Below are positions 10,343 through 18,738 of a stretch of 64,000 nt of DNA, piece by piece (position 1 is the first letter of the stretch; every line of letters starts with the position of its first letter). Position numbers and translations under genes: made by a program. The DNA is taken from contig CAWIHB010000006.1 in the NCBI GenBank assembly GCA_963835775.1, positions 1 through 64,000 of the forward strand, in the 5' to 3' direction. The notes beneath the pieces were generated by a model. It ran no database searches. It saw only the letters and a program-made list of their open reading frames with translations, and had not been told where the DNA came from. The stretch comes from Palsa-504 sp963835775. GTDB lineage: Bacteria; Actinomycetota; Actinomycetes; Streptosporangiales; Streptosporangiaceae.

Positions 10343-10451
10343 GAGGGACTCTCCAATCCCTGGGCCGCCCCCATCGGGGAGCCAGCGAGCAGACGTACGG
10401 CCCGGACGGAGGCACCGGACCGGTGCGCTTCGCGTGTGACCGACGCAATAT

Positions 10452-10465
10452 TGGAAACGTTTCCA
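10452..10465. promoter_or_regulatory. LacI-family operator upstream of the transporter
   Basis: TGGAAACGTTTCCA is a perfect 14-bp palindrome centred on CG, the classical form of LacI/GalR-family operators. It lies about 110 bp upstream of the binding-protein gene and is very similar to the site in front of the nearby lacI-type gene. Binding by that regulator is inferred. Confidence 0.75.
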
Positions 10466-10912
10466 TGAAAGTAGACCGGCCCGCTGAACGTGTCAATACC
10501 TCAGCCAGCCCGGTTCGCCGCCCCGCCGCGGACGCGGCCGACGCGCCAACGCGGCACAGGCCGGGCACGCTCCCGCGGAGGCCCCGGCCGCGGCGGTCAG
10601 CATGCGGCGCACTCTCCGGAAGTCCCCCGGGTCCGCCTGGGCTGAAAAACACACCGCCGCACCCACTGTTATCTAGCCGTTTGTCCGAGTAAAAGCCATC
10701 AATGCCTCTCCCGTAGCAGCCACCTGCCGGGTATCCCGGACTTGACATGACCGTGACGAACGCCGGCCGCGGCGAGCCGCCTTCAGCACCGAATGACCCC
10801 AGCCCGAGCGGGAACCCGACCGGTGCCGTGATGCATTGTCCACGACATCCGCCAGTCCAGAGGACTTGCCGGTGCCTTTGCCTGGCAGGCTTTTGAGTCG
10901 GCCTGACTCGTA
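10466..10912. other. intergenic region between transporter and regulator
   Basis: About 450 bp between the two operators. No supportable open frame, RNA gene or repeat is seen. It is long for an actinomycete divergent promoter, so it may hold decayed sequence. Confidence 0.5.
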
Positions 10913-10924
10913 GGAAACGCTTCC
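10913..10924. promoter_or_regulatory. LacI-family operator before the regulator gene
   Basis: GGAAACGCTTCC is a near-perfect palindrome differing by one base from the transporter operator. It ends about 20 bp before the GTG start of the LacI-type gene, a position that fits autorepression. Confidence 0.7.
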
Positions 10925-10944
10925 AAACAATGGTACCTTGGCGT

Positions 10945-11988
10945 GTGACATCAGTGCCGGAGAAGGTCAACATGGTTGATATCGCCCGCATGGCGGGCGT
11001 GTCGCTGGCAACGGCGTCGCGGGCGCTGAACAACGCTCCCGGCGTTGCCGCCGCCACCCGGGAGCGGGTGCTAGCCGTGGCCGGGGAACTGTCCTACGTA
11101 GTCTCGCCGGAAGCGTCCCGCCTGTCCGGCGGCTCGACCCGGCGGGTCGCGGTGGTGGTACCGCACATCTCCCGGTGGTTCTTCGCCGCCATGCTCGAGG
11201 CGCTCGAGTCGGTGCTGCGCGAGGCCGTCCTCGATGTGCTCCTGTACCACGTCGGTGACGCCGCGGACCGGCAGGCCTTCTTCGAGCGGCTTCCGGCCCG
11301 GCGCAAGGTCGATGCGGTCGTGATACTCGCGTTTCCCCTGTCCGAGGCCGAGCAGCAGCGCCTGGAGCTGATGGGGGTCGGCATCGTGGCCGCCGGCGGC
11401 CAGAGCGCCGCCTATCCCTACGTCTGCATCGACGACGAGGCGGCCGGCCGGCAAGCCATGGACCACCTGATCTTCCTCGGCCACCGGCGCATCGCCATGA
11501 TCGCCGCGGTCGACCCCGACCAGCCCGGCTGGCCCGCCATCTCCGGCCGCGAGCAAGCCTACTACTCGGCTCTGCGCGAGGCGGGCATCGCCGCTGATCC
11601 CAGCCTGGTCGCCACCGTGGACTGGGGCGGCCTGCGAGGTGCCGAGGCCATGGGTGAGCTGCTGGGCTTGCGCGAGCCGCCCACGGCGGTATATGCGCAC
11701 TCCGACGAAGTGGCCCTCGGCGCCATGCGCACGCTGCGCCGGGCCGGGATTCGGATACCGGAAGATATCTCGGTCATCGGCATCGATAATCACCCGCTCG
11801 CCGAGCTGACCGACCTGACCACCGTAAGCCAGCCCGTGCGCCAGCAGGGTCTGCTCGCCGGCCAGATGGTCCTCGGGCTGCTCCAAGGTGACGACATCGA
11901 GCGGGCCGTCACCCTGCCGACCAGGCTCATCGTCCGCAGGAGCACCGCCCCGCCCCGAACCATTGGGGCTGTTTCACTCAGTGGCTAG
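10945..11988 (+). CDS. LacI family transcriptional regulator
   Basis: An intact 347-residue repressor. The N-terminal helix-turn-helix reads MVDIARMAGVSLATASRAL and the hinge region LSYVVSPEASRLSGG. A periplasmic-binding-protein-like sugar domain follows (VVVPHISRWFFAAML, CIDDEAAGRQAMDHL, HSDEVALGAMRTLRRAGI, ISVIGIDNHPLAELT). GTG 10945 gives the usual few residues before the HTH; ATG 10972 has a good GGAGAAGG ribosome-binding site but would clip the first helix. Two matching operators nearby indicate that it controls itself and the sugar importer transcribed the other way. The importer is now broken while this gene is intact. Confidence 0.9.
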   Translation: MTSVPEKVNMVDIARMAGVSLATASRALNNAPGVAAATRERVLAVAGELSYVVSPEASRLSGGSTRRVAVVVPHISRWFFAAMLEALESVLREAVLDVLLYHVGDAADRQAFFERLPARRKVDAVVILAFPLSEAEQQRLELMGVGIVAAGGQSAAYPYVCIDDEAAGRQAMDHLIFLGHRRIAMIAAVDPDQPGWPAISGREQAYYSALREAGIAADPSLVATVDWGGLRGAEAMGELLGLREPPTAVYAHSDEVALGAMRTLRRAGIRIPEDISVIGIDNHPLAELTDLTTVSQPVRQQGLLAGQMVLGLLQGDDIERAVTLPTRLIVRRSTAPPRTIGAVSLSG

Positions 11989-12339
11989 AGGTAACGTAGT
12001 GACCCCTGGTTCCCTATCATCGACGCCAGTGTGATCGCGGAGAACCCGGAATACCACGAACGTCGTACACCGGCTCAGGTGAATGACGTCCCACTAAAGT
12101 AGTCGTCAAACATAGGCACGATTACAACCTTGATCCTGGGCAGATTAGGCCGGCGTTGGCGATGCTGCCCAGCACCGGGCTCAAACGCGACGTGACCGCC
12201 ACGCCGAGATCACCGAACTGCCCGACCGCCACCCGCGTCCATGCCAAAGACGCGGCCGTGACCGGCTGCGGCATGGGACATCTCGTGATTTCCTGCGGAA
12301 CATGCCAATAGCTGGTTACGTGGCGCGTAGCTGACCGTC
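11989..12339. other. stretch without a supportable gene
   Basis: About 350 bp after the lacI-type gene with no convincing open frame. It probably contains the left junction of the decayed plasmid-type module, because sequence homologous to 44.4 kb begins near 12340. Confidence 0.4.
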
Positions 12340-12751
12340 GTGGTGGACCGCGTCGTGGCAGTGATCCACCGCCACGTCCTGGCCGATTTGCAGCCCTCGG
12401 CGTGGATCACCGTCGGTCGCGCCGTGGCAGCTACGGCCAAGGGCACCGGGCTGATCTTGCTGTACTGCCTGCGGTTCGCCCTAGCCGCCCCCGAGACCGC
12501 CCGGGGACTGTGCCGGATAGTTCTCGACGCAGCTCCGCTGCCCGCCCTGCCAAGACAGTCTGCGCCTGAGGCGGTCGAGCCGGCCCGCACCAAGAAGGCC
12601 GTTCTGCTCGCCCTGTACCGGGCCCATCCGGACTACGGGAATCGCGGCAGAGCCAGCCGGGTCGCCGCTGAGCTGGCCCCGCAGGCCGGGCTGCAAGCCG
12701 GGACTGCCCGCAGCTACCCTGTACGCCGAGCTGGACGGCGGGAAAGCATGA
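12340..12751 (+). pseudogene. DUF2637 protein remnant (C-terminal part)
   Basis: The reading frame from 12340 (VDRVVAVIHRHVLADLQPSA) matches residues 135 onward of the intact gene at 43985-44803. The N-terminal membrane helices are missing. An extra C near 12717 shifts the frame where the intact copy reads GTARSYLYAELDGGKA, so this copy ends aberrantly. DUF2637 proteins are membrane proteins of actinomycete plasmids and integrative elements. Confidence 0.8.
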
Positions 12752-13317
12752 CCCCAGCCTCGCCCGCTGAACCCACACCCCGCGCTCTGGGTGAGAGCCT
12801 GTCCGCCCTGGCCGCGCAGATCGCCGACCTGCGCGGCCAGATCCGCACCATCAGCGGACGGCTCGACCGGGCCGGGCTCAGCGCCGGCGTGAACCTGGCC
12901 GCCCGGTTCGAGGAACTAGCCCAGACCGTCGCCGGCCCCCTTGAGGCCGCCGCCCCCCGCGGACCCGCCGCCCGTACTGGATCGGCCTGGACCGCGGCAC
13001 CTACGCCGCCCGGCTGGCCGACCTGCGGCATTGGAACGACACCGTGCTCCGCCAGCACCACGGCGGTTATGAGCTCCGGGACTGCCGGCCCCGCCACATC
13101 CACGCCGTCTGGGAGCTGTCCACCCTGGCCGCCGAATAGCACCACACATACAGCGGAAACCACCCCGATCTCGCCCGGGCCTGGAGTTCTACGACCCGGT
13201 GGCTACCCGGCACCATGCGCCGCATCACCGACATCACCCGCACCTGCATGCCGCAATGCGCGATGCTCGGCGGCCCCGGCGACTGGGCTGCTCGCCCCCG
13301 GTACGCCGACCCGGCTA
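12748..13317 (+). pseudogene. broken copy of the 44800-45363 hypothetical gene
   Basis: It starts with MTPASPAEPTPRALGESLSA like its intact paralogue. A missing C near 12967 shifts the frame before YWIGLDRGTYAARLADL. A further in-frame TAG follows LSTLAAE, and another indel lies near 13180. The 3' end (MRRITDITRTCMPQCAM) is recognisable, so the gene is full length but has at least three disabling changes. Confidence 0.8.
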
Positions 13318-13581
13318 GGTGTCTGGGGTGACGTAGCTGCCCCGGCCGTGCACGGTGACGACCTTGCCGCGCTCGCGCAGCAGCGCGATAGCACGCCGTA
13401 CCGTAACGCGTGCAACGCCGTACTGAACGGCCAGGTCGGCTTCGCTGGGCAGCCGGGTGTCAGGAGCGAGTCGTCCGGCATCGATGTCAGCTTCAATGTC
13501 GGCGGCAACCTGGACGGTTACAGACGTGGCAGAGTCATGCCTTATCCGCCCGGCTCGGTCCTCCAGCGCCATGACACTCAC
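13315..13581 (-). CDS. small GntR-type winged-helix regulator (copy A)
   Basis: An 88-residue protein that is little more than a GntR winged helix: VQVAADIEADIDAGRLAPD, the recognition region LPSEADLAVQYGVARVTVRR, then the wing VVTVHGRGSYV. There is no effector domain. It differs from copy B (45360-45626) by only a few residues and its frame is intact. An inverted repeat lies between it and the divergent small ORF at 13697; autoregulation through that site is likely but inferred. It overlaps the end of the convergent pseudogene. Confidence 0.85.
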   Translation of the reverse strand: MSVMALEDRAGRIRHDSATSVTVQVAADIEADIDAGRLAPDTRLPSEADLAVQYGVARVTVRRAIALLRERGKVVTVHGRGSYVTPDT

Positions 13582-13621
13582 GCTAGAGAGCCTATGACCT
13601 GCTCAGATGCTTGACTATATC

Positions 13622-13645
13622 CTAAGACTTTCTAGAACGTCTTAG
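13622..13645. promoter_or_regulatory. inverted repeat, likely GntR operator (copy A)
   Basis: The arms CTAAGAC and GTCTTAG are separated by 10 bp containing TTCTAGAA. The site lies between the divergent GntR and small-ORF genes and is conserved in copy B at 45667-45690, which supports a binding function. Confidence 0.65.
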
Positions 13646-13696
13646 AATGACTAGCGTATGGCAGGAGCGCCCCTACGCTGATCTAGGCAGGATCGC

Positions 13697-13900
13697 ATGA
13701 CCCACCTCCCCACCCCCCACGCCGCCGCCTGGATTGCTGCCTTTCTCTCGGAACACCTGTGCTGGTCGGCGTTCTGGGACAAGCAGCATGGAGTCTGGCG
13801 CGTAGCGGAGGACGACCCCCGCTCTGACCTGTACGCCGAAAGCCCAGATGCCACGACGGTCATCGCCTACATGAAGACGCACGTGCATCACGACATGTAG
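13697..13900 (+). CDS. small conserved hypothetical protein (copy A)
   Basis: A 67-residue protein (MTHLPTPHAAAWIAAFLSEH ... ESPDATTVIAYMKTHVHHD). It is kept open in both module copies with mostly conservative differences, so it is probably a real gene. No known domain is recognised. It is transcribed away from the GntR gene across the inverted repeat at 13622-13645, which suggests control by that regulator. Confidence 0.6.
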   Translation: MTHLPTPHAAAWIAAFLSEHLCWSAFWDKQHGVWRVAEDDPRSDLYAESPDATTVIAYMKTHVHHDM

Positions 13901-14093
13901 TGGTACATCGCTGCCTGCCAGAAAGGCATGAGACCAGCACGGGCCTTGGCCGATCCGTGACGGATCCTGAGCTCATGCTGGTTAACCTGGTCACGGCCGG
14001 GCAGGACTGGGTACGCGCCGATCGAATGCCTCACCGCCCGGCGCGCTGATTGACCTGGAACCGTGGTTGCCCTCTCGGCGGGAGGCCGCTGAC

Positions 14094-14753
14094 ATGGCCT
14101 ATGCCCCCGACCTTGACCAGATGCTCCGCGCCGGTGCGCACTATGTCGATGAGCAGGCGCACTACGTGATCGAGCGACACATAATCGGCGAGGTCACTCT
14201 CCCCACTGGGCAGGTCGTCGCCTGCGACCCGCTGGCCTACTCCGGTGACGCGCTGCCGTTCACGGTCCCGGTTTCGCCGGGCCGGTATCCGCTGGGAGCC
14301 TGGGTGGCCGTTCTCTATAGCGGCGATAGCGAATGGGAGCGCCGGGTCGCGGCCCTGCAACTGATTATCCGGGATGAGCCGACCACCCGGTGGCAGCTGG
14401 CCCTGGTGAAAGGCCAGGACCCGGCAACGCTCGGCGAGGACGAATATTTCGGGTACCCAGTCGACGCCGGCACCGGCACTCTGGCTGACCTGGCTGCCGC
14501 GCAGGCGATAGCCACCTGGGACTACCAGCGGCTCGACGATGTCTTCATCCCTTCCGTGGTTCCCGATACTCCGGTGCCAGGCCTCGTCGCGGCGATCACC
14601 GACGACCGATCCGGAGCGAATGTCATCCTCGTCACCTCGGGCTGGGGCGATGGCCAGTACCCGACGTTCACTGGCTACAACGCCGAAGGTGACATCAGCT
14701 CATTCGTCACAGACTTCCAGGTCGATCCCGCGGAATGGCAGCCATTCGGCTGA
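14094..14753 (+). CDS. DUF4241 domain protein
   Basis: A soluble protein of 219 residues matching the DUF4241 layout: a central SGDALPFTVPVSPGRYPLG segment and the C-terminal YPTFTGYNAEGDISSFVTD region ending in a Trp-Gln-Pro-Phe tail. The function of the family is unknown. ATG 14094 (MAYAPDLDQML) is preferred over the upstream 14067 because homology begins there. The gene is present only in module copy A, between the small ORF and the PIN gene, so it was inserted or lost after the duplication. Confidence 0.7.
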   Translation: MAYAPDLDQMLRAGAHYVDEQAHYVIERHIIGEVTLPTGQVVACDPLAYSGDALPFTVPVSPGRYPLGAWVAVLYSGDSEWERRVAALQLIIRDEPTTRWQLALVKGQDPATLGEDEYFGYPVDAGTGTLADLAAAQAIATWDYQRLDDVFIPSVVPDTPVPGLVAAITDDRSGANVILVTSGWGDGQYPTFTGYNAEGDISSFVTDFQVDPAEWQPFG

Positions 14754-14812
14754 CGTCTCATCCCTTCATCCGCGCCGCCGGAGCCCTCATAGTTCGAAAT
14801 GCCGCTGCAGTA

Positions 14813-15388
14813 TCAAGAGTCGGCAGGGTCGGCTGGCCATAGATGCCGCCGGGCCTCCGCGGCGAACTTCGGGACGCCCGCCGAGGCAAGGCGTCCGAGC
14901 AGATCCTCAATGCTCATGGCGGGAGCGGAGTAGCTGCGGGCCTGGTCACGCAGGGCTGCGACCGTATGTCCCGGGTAGAGGTCAAGTTGGTCGAGGAGGA
15001 AATCGTCCGGGTGGACAACCGTGATGTCATAGGCCGCGGTCGATGTGCCCGGGAAATCACCCGTGTTGAATTTGACGAGGACCGCCGCGTCGCTTCGGAC
15101 GGCTGCGGCGAGTACGTGCCTGTCTTTCGGGTCGCAGGTCATCGTCTCGACGAGGTTCTCGTATCCGCGGACCTCGGCGTCGGGGAAGGCCCGTCGCATC
15201 TCGCCGATGCGGTGGGTGACAGCCTTCTTTTCCAGTCCGCGGGCCACCAGAGCCCGCTCGAGTTCGTCCAGGACGCCGGCTGACCATAGCGGCCGGTAGG
15301 TGCCCGCCTCGGCCAGCCGTAGCAGCGAGTCACACAGGTAGGCGCCATACAGGGTGCAGGTATCCAGGAACGCCGGGAACATCGCCAT
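14813..15388 (-). CDS. PIN domain toxin-like nuclease (copy A)
   Basis: A 191-residue PIN-domain protein. The first acidic residue is in FPAFLDTCTLYGAYL, further acidic positions are in LDELERALVARG, and the ETMTCDPKDRHVLAAAVRSD segment carries the conserved Asp pair. PIN proteins are metal-dependent ribonucleases. The partner HTH protein lies 9 bp upstream on the same strand, the usual antitoxin-first order. The sequence is almost identical to the copy at 46028-46603. Confidence 0.85.
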   Translation of the reverse strand: MAMFPAFLDTCTLYGAYLCDSLLRLAEAGTYRPLWSAGVLDELERALVARGLEKKAVTHRIGEMRRAFPDAEVRGYENLVETMTCDPKDRHVLAAAVRSDAAVLVKFNTGDFPGTSTAAYDITVVHPDDFLLDQLDLYPGHTVAALRDQARSYSAPAMSIEDLLGRLASAGVPKFAAEARRHLWPADPADS

Positions 15389-15397
15389 CGGCGACTG

Positions 15398-15892
15398 TCA
15401 CCGGGTCCGGGGCGGCGGGCCGGTGGTCGCCTCATACAGGCCTGCGGCTTGTCCTTCTTGGGCCATCCGGTCGAGGGCTTCGCGCCGCTCCCGGCGCATG
15501 CTGGCCTGATAGGCGAGCAGGTCGGCGAGCATGACGCGCCGGTGCCTGCCCCGCCGCTCATACGGGATCTCGCCATCCTCGAGCAGCCGTACCAGCGTCG
15601 GCCGGGAGATGCCGAGCAGTTCGGCGGCCTCCTGCGTGGTCAGCAGCGCGTTCTGGGGGATGACGGTGACACCTTGCCCGTGGGCCATCGCCGTGGCCAC
15701 CTGGACCAGGGCATCGAACACCGGCCCTGGTACCTCGACGCGGCGGCCGTCGGCTCCGACCAGGCCCGGCTTGGGTTCCGGAACGGCCACCCCGCGCCGC
15801 GCCAGCTCAGCCACGAAGTCAACGACCTCGGCCAGCTGGCTGCCCTCAAGGAGGTACGTCGTAGCCTCCCCGCTCGCCGCCCGCGTGCTCAT
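15398..15892 (-). CDS. helix-turn-helix antitoxin-like protein (copy A)
   Basis: A 164-residue protein with a MerR/excisionase-type HTH (LTTQEAAELLGISRPTLVRL, then GEIPYERRGRHRRVMLADLL) in its second half, and an N-terminal segment that may bind the toxin. It precedes the PIN gene by 9 bp, so the pair is read as a toxin-antitoxin operon with the HTH protein as antitoxin and repressor. An A-rich stretch upstream (about 15935-15955) may contain the promoter. Copy B is at 46613-47107. Confidence 0.8.
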   Translation of the reverse strand: MSTRAASGEATTYLLEGSQLAEVVDFVAELARRGVAVPEPKPGLVGADGRRVEVPGPVFDALVQVATAMAHGQGVTVIPQNALLTTQEAAELLGISRPTLVRLLEDGEIPYERRGRHRRVMLADLLAYQASMRRERREALDRMAQEGQAAGLYEATTGPPPRTR

Positions 15893-16004
15893 TTCGGTTC
15901 CTCCTGCTGCCGCCTACCTGCAGGATAGCTCATCAACGAAAAAAACGAAAACGTCTGCAGGGTGAGCTGGGTGCTGTAGGGCCCCGTGTGCAGCGGCGCG
16001 TGCG

Positions 16005-17281
16005 TCAGCCGGTCTGGCCTTCAGGCCTCGCGGTCAGCTTGGCGAGATACGCTGCCGCCCGCCGGTCGACCTCGGGGACCGGGTCGGCGTAGTGGCGGAG
16101 GGTGGTCGCGCCGCCGCCGCTGTGGCCGAGGCGGGCGGCGGTGTTGCGCAGGTCAAAGCCGCCGGCCAGGAGCTGGCTGGCGGTGTAGTGGCGGCCGCCC
16201 TTGATGTCGAGCTTCACCCCGGCCGCTTCGGCGGCCTCGGCGACCTTGTGCGTGGCCCAGTCGGGGTTCCACGGCCGGGAGTGGGCTGGGTCGTTGGAAA
16301 ACAGGTACGCATCGTCTCGCAGCCCGACGCCGACCGCCGCTAGCTCGGCCCGGATCTCGTCCAGGTAGGTCGCGATCAGCGCGCAGGAATCAGGGTCGAT
16401 GGCCAGCCACCGGTCCTGGTGAGTCTTGGTGTCCTTGCGGATGCGCTGGCCGCCGCGCACGACGTAGTTGAAGGCCACATGGACCAGGCCACCGTCCAGG
16501 TCGATATCGCGGATCTGCAGGCCGCACAGTTCGCCGCGGCGGACGCCGGTGACCACTACCAGCCACAGGTACAGGCCCAGGGCGGTGCTGCGAGTTCGGG
16601 CCTCGGCGATCATCGTGGCAACGTCGTCCGGTGAGGTTGCTGGGATGGGCTGGCGGCTCGTGGCGGGCGCCTTGGCGGACTCGGCGGGGTTGCGGTCGGT
16701 CCACTCCCACCGCTGCGCGGCGGCGAACGCTCCGGACAGGATGCTGTGGATGCCGCGGATCGTGCTGGCCTTCATCGGGTGACAGACGTGCGGCCGACAC
16801 CCGGCGCGGCGGCGGTCGTGGCCGGGCCTGGGCCGCCTCCGAACCCCGAGCGGTGTGGCGTCGACGTTTCCTGCCACGATCGCGGTCTGGCCGCGGCGGA
16901 CGAGGACCAGGCCGTCCGCGGCGAGTGCCTCCAGGGCCGTGCCGCATGACGCCGCTACCGATGCCCGCAGCGCGACCAGTTCGGTAATGGACGGCAGCTC
17001 GTCGCCCGGAGCGAGGATCCCGGACCGGATGGCCTCGGTCAGCGTCTCAGTGACCTGCTGCCAGGCGGGCCGGGAGTCGCGGGGGTCGATGGACGTTGCG
17101 GTGCTCGGTGAACGGCCTGCCGGTGCAGGACAGGTCGCCGCAGCGCTTCAGCTCCGCGTACAGCTTGTCGAGGATTGGGCCGCGCACCTTCCTGGGTGAT
17201 CGGATCGAGTCCCGCGTACACCCTGGCGCGCCACGATCCGCTCGGCAGTTGCTCTACGTGACCTTTGGCAACTCTAGGCAT
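16005..17281 (-). pseudogene. tyrosine integrase with GntR insert, copy A (internal deletion)
   Basis: The C-terminal catalytic part is open (16005-16877): TGVRRGELCGLQ, KTHQDRWLAIDPD, GRHYTASQLLAGG and LGHSGGGATTLRHY. The start MPRVAKGHVEQLPSGSWRA lies at 17281, but after DPITQE about 230 bp is missing relative to copy B and the frame changes. Remnants of a GntR-like segment (ITELVALRASVAASC) follow. The gene therefore cannot make a full integrase. It ends about 90 bp from the tRNA-Thr 3' fragment at 17371, the same spacing as copy B to the complete tRNA. Confidence 0.85.
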
Positions 17282-17370
17282 GACAGCAGGATAGACCGGA
17301 TCAGTGTCATTCGGTCCACGATCCGGTCCACGGAGCGGAGTCCGGAGAGGGTCATATAGCCTCTGAACTG

Positions 17371-17415
17371 GGAGCCGGTGAGCGGGTTCGAACCGCTGGC
17401 CTGCCGTTTACAAGA
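17371..17415 (-). repeat. attachment site: 3' half of tRNA-Thr
   Basis: 45 bp identical to the 3' half of the tRNA-Thr gene (48825-48869) except at two positions. It includes the T arm and the anticodon loop up to TTTACAAGA, after which the sequence diverges. No 5' half is present, so this is an element-borne or recombination-generated att copy and not a tRNA gene. Confidence 0.85.
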
Positions 17416-17794
17416 AGTACGGCGCTATGCACCGAGCGCCCTAGCTGCACAGATGGTGCAGCTCATCGCATGGATTGCACTCGCTGCGCTGGAATTATCC
17501 GGCAGGACGTTCCATGAACCGTTCCACGCGGATGGCGGCTAACACCGGACGGCCATGACCGAGAGTAGCGAGCAGGACCGGCCACAGCGGCGCCGGCGCC
17601 GTGCCGTGATGACGACATGGCCTGACGAGGACAGTTGAGCTGCTTATTCCACTGCCGAATGGAGTCGTTCTTTGGTCAAAACGGCGGCGCTCCGCGCCGC
17701 CAGTGCACTCGCGCCGGGCGTGCGGCCCCCGGGGCGCCGACCCGGCGCGGCGGGCCAGGCGATGCCATCTACACCAGCCATCCACCTTGCTCAG
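17416..17794. other. stretch without a supportable gene
   Basis: About 380 bp to the right of the att copy. No open frame looks like a gene. A motif near 17447 (CTAGCTGCACAGATGG) recurs at about 23032 beside another dead integrase; its meaning is unknown. Confidence 0.4.
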
Positions 17795-18358
17795 CTAGGA
17801 CTGAGGCTTAGGGACCGGCCGCGGTTCTGCTCCACGTTCGAAATACATCCAGCACTGCCGGTGCTCATCCCACTTGAGAGCCCCGCTTTGAGCTATGGTC
17901 CAGTCAACATCGTCCAACTGGCGAAAGGCCTCTTCTGGCGTGTCGCTTCTTAGGAGAAGCCATGCCCGGCCGCCGTCTTCCAGCTCGATCCTGCCATCGC
18001 CCTGGCCGCCGTTTGCGGTTTTTAGATCGCGGACGAGCTGCATCAGACGACCGTAACCGCGTTTGGTGGCATCCCATGCGTCACTGCCAGCCTTAGCGGC
18101 GTAGGCAGCCAGGAAGACGGTAGGCGCTGAGCTGATAATGACAACCCATTCGGCCGAATGGCTGAGCTCAAGAAGGTTCGGTTGGACGTGGACTTCCAAA
18201 CCCGCCTTGCGGAACGCGCTCTCGATTGCTTGCACCATGTCGCTGGTTCCAGCGTCGACGGATACGTGCATGGTCTGGCCTGGCAAGATGTCCCCTGGGC
18301 ATCGCTTCACATTGCTTTCCCGTTTGAGAGCCGAAAACGGAAAGCACACGTCGATCAC
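17795..18358 (-). CDS. hypothetical protein
   Basis: An open frame of 187 residues from GTG 18358; ATG 18271 (MHVSVDAGTSDMVQAIES) is an alternative nearer the conserved-looking part. A moderately hydrophobic stretch, WVVIISSAPTVFLAAYAAKA, could be one membrane-associated helix; it is followed by a basic helix and a C-terminal region rich in Trp and charged residues (LKWDEHRQCWMYFERG). I recognise no family. It opens the left end of the defence-rich segment and is transcribed in the same direction as the HEPN gene. Confidence 0.5.
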   Translation of the reverse strand: MIDVCFPFSALKRESNVKRCPGDILPGQTMHVSVDAGTSDMVQAIESAFRKAGLEVHVQPNLLELSHSAEWVVIISSAPTVFLAAYAAKAGSDAWDATKRGYGRLMQLVRDLKTANGGQGDGRIELEDGGRAWLLLRSDTPEEAFRQLDDVDWTIAQSGALKWDEHRQCWMYFERGAEPRPVPKPQS

Positions 18359-18738
18359 GACTCTAGCGAACTCACGCTCAGACTGTGAGTCACTTCAGGC
18401 AAGGACCTCGGGCTCCAGGATGGACTCCGCGGCCTGGTCGAGGTTGGCGGGACTGCACCGTTCTTGCTCTCGCGGATCAGCCTGTGGTTGACGCCGACGC
18501 TTTGTTCTTGCGTTCGGCCTGGCGCCGCGCCTTGCGGCTGACCTGTGGCCGCCAATGCCCGGAGAAGTAGCCGGTGCGTGCGGTGGCGGCCCGAACGACG
18601 CGAGGTACGCGCCAAGCCGATCAGGAGGCGTCTTAGCTGCAGTGTCGAAGGCCCCGCCCCCAAGGTGTACGTGCCTATGGCAGATTGCAATTCCCGGATT
18701 AACCAATGTGACGGATGTCCGGTTGCGGATCGTCGTAG
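18359..18738. other. stretch without a supportable gene
   Basis: About 380 bp between two minus-strand genes. A minus-strand peptide with ARRQAERKNKASA is the only coding-like trace. No RNA gene or repeat is seen. Confidence 0.35.

Larger units (their letters stand above)
12340..17415. repeat. segmental duplication, copy A of a plasmid-type module
   Basis: The order and sequence repeat those at 44397-48869: DUF2637 C-terminus, hypothetical protein, GntR, small ORF, PIN, HTH, integrase, tRNA-Thr 3' fragment. Copy A lacks the 5' part of the DUF2637 gene, has several frameshifts, has lost about 230 bp of the integrase, and contains an extra DUF4241 gene at 14.1-14.8 kb. The PIN/HTH part is almost identical between the copies. 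Confidence 0.85.

Noticed and set aside
17371..17450. Possible second tRNA-Thr gene
   Set aside because: Only the 3' half matches; the acceptor 5' strand and D arm are absent, so it is an att copy.
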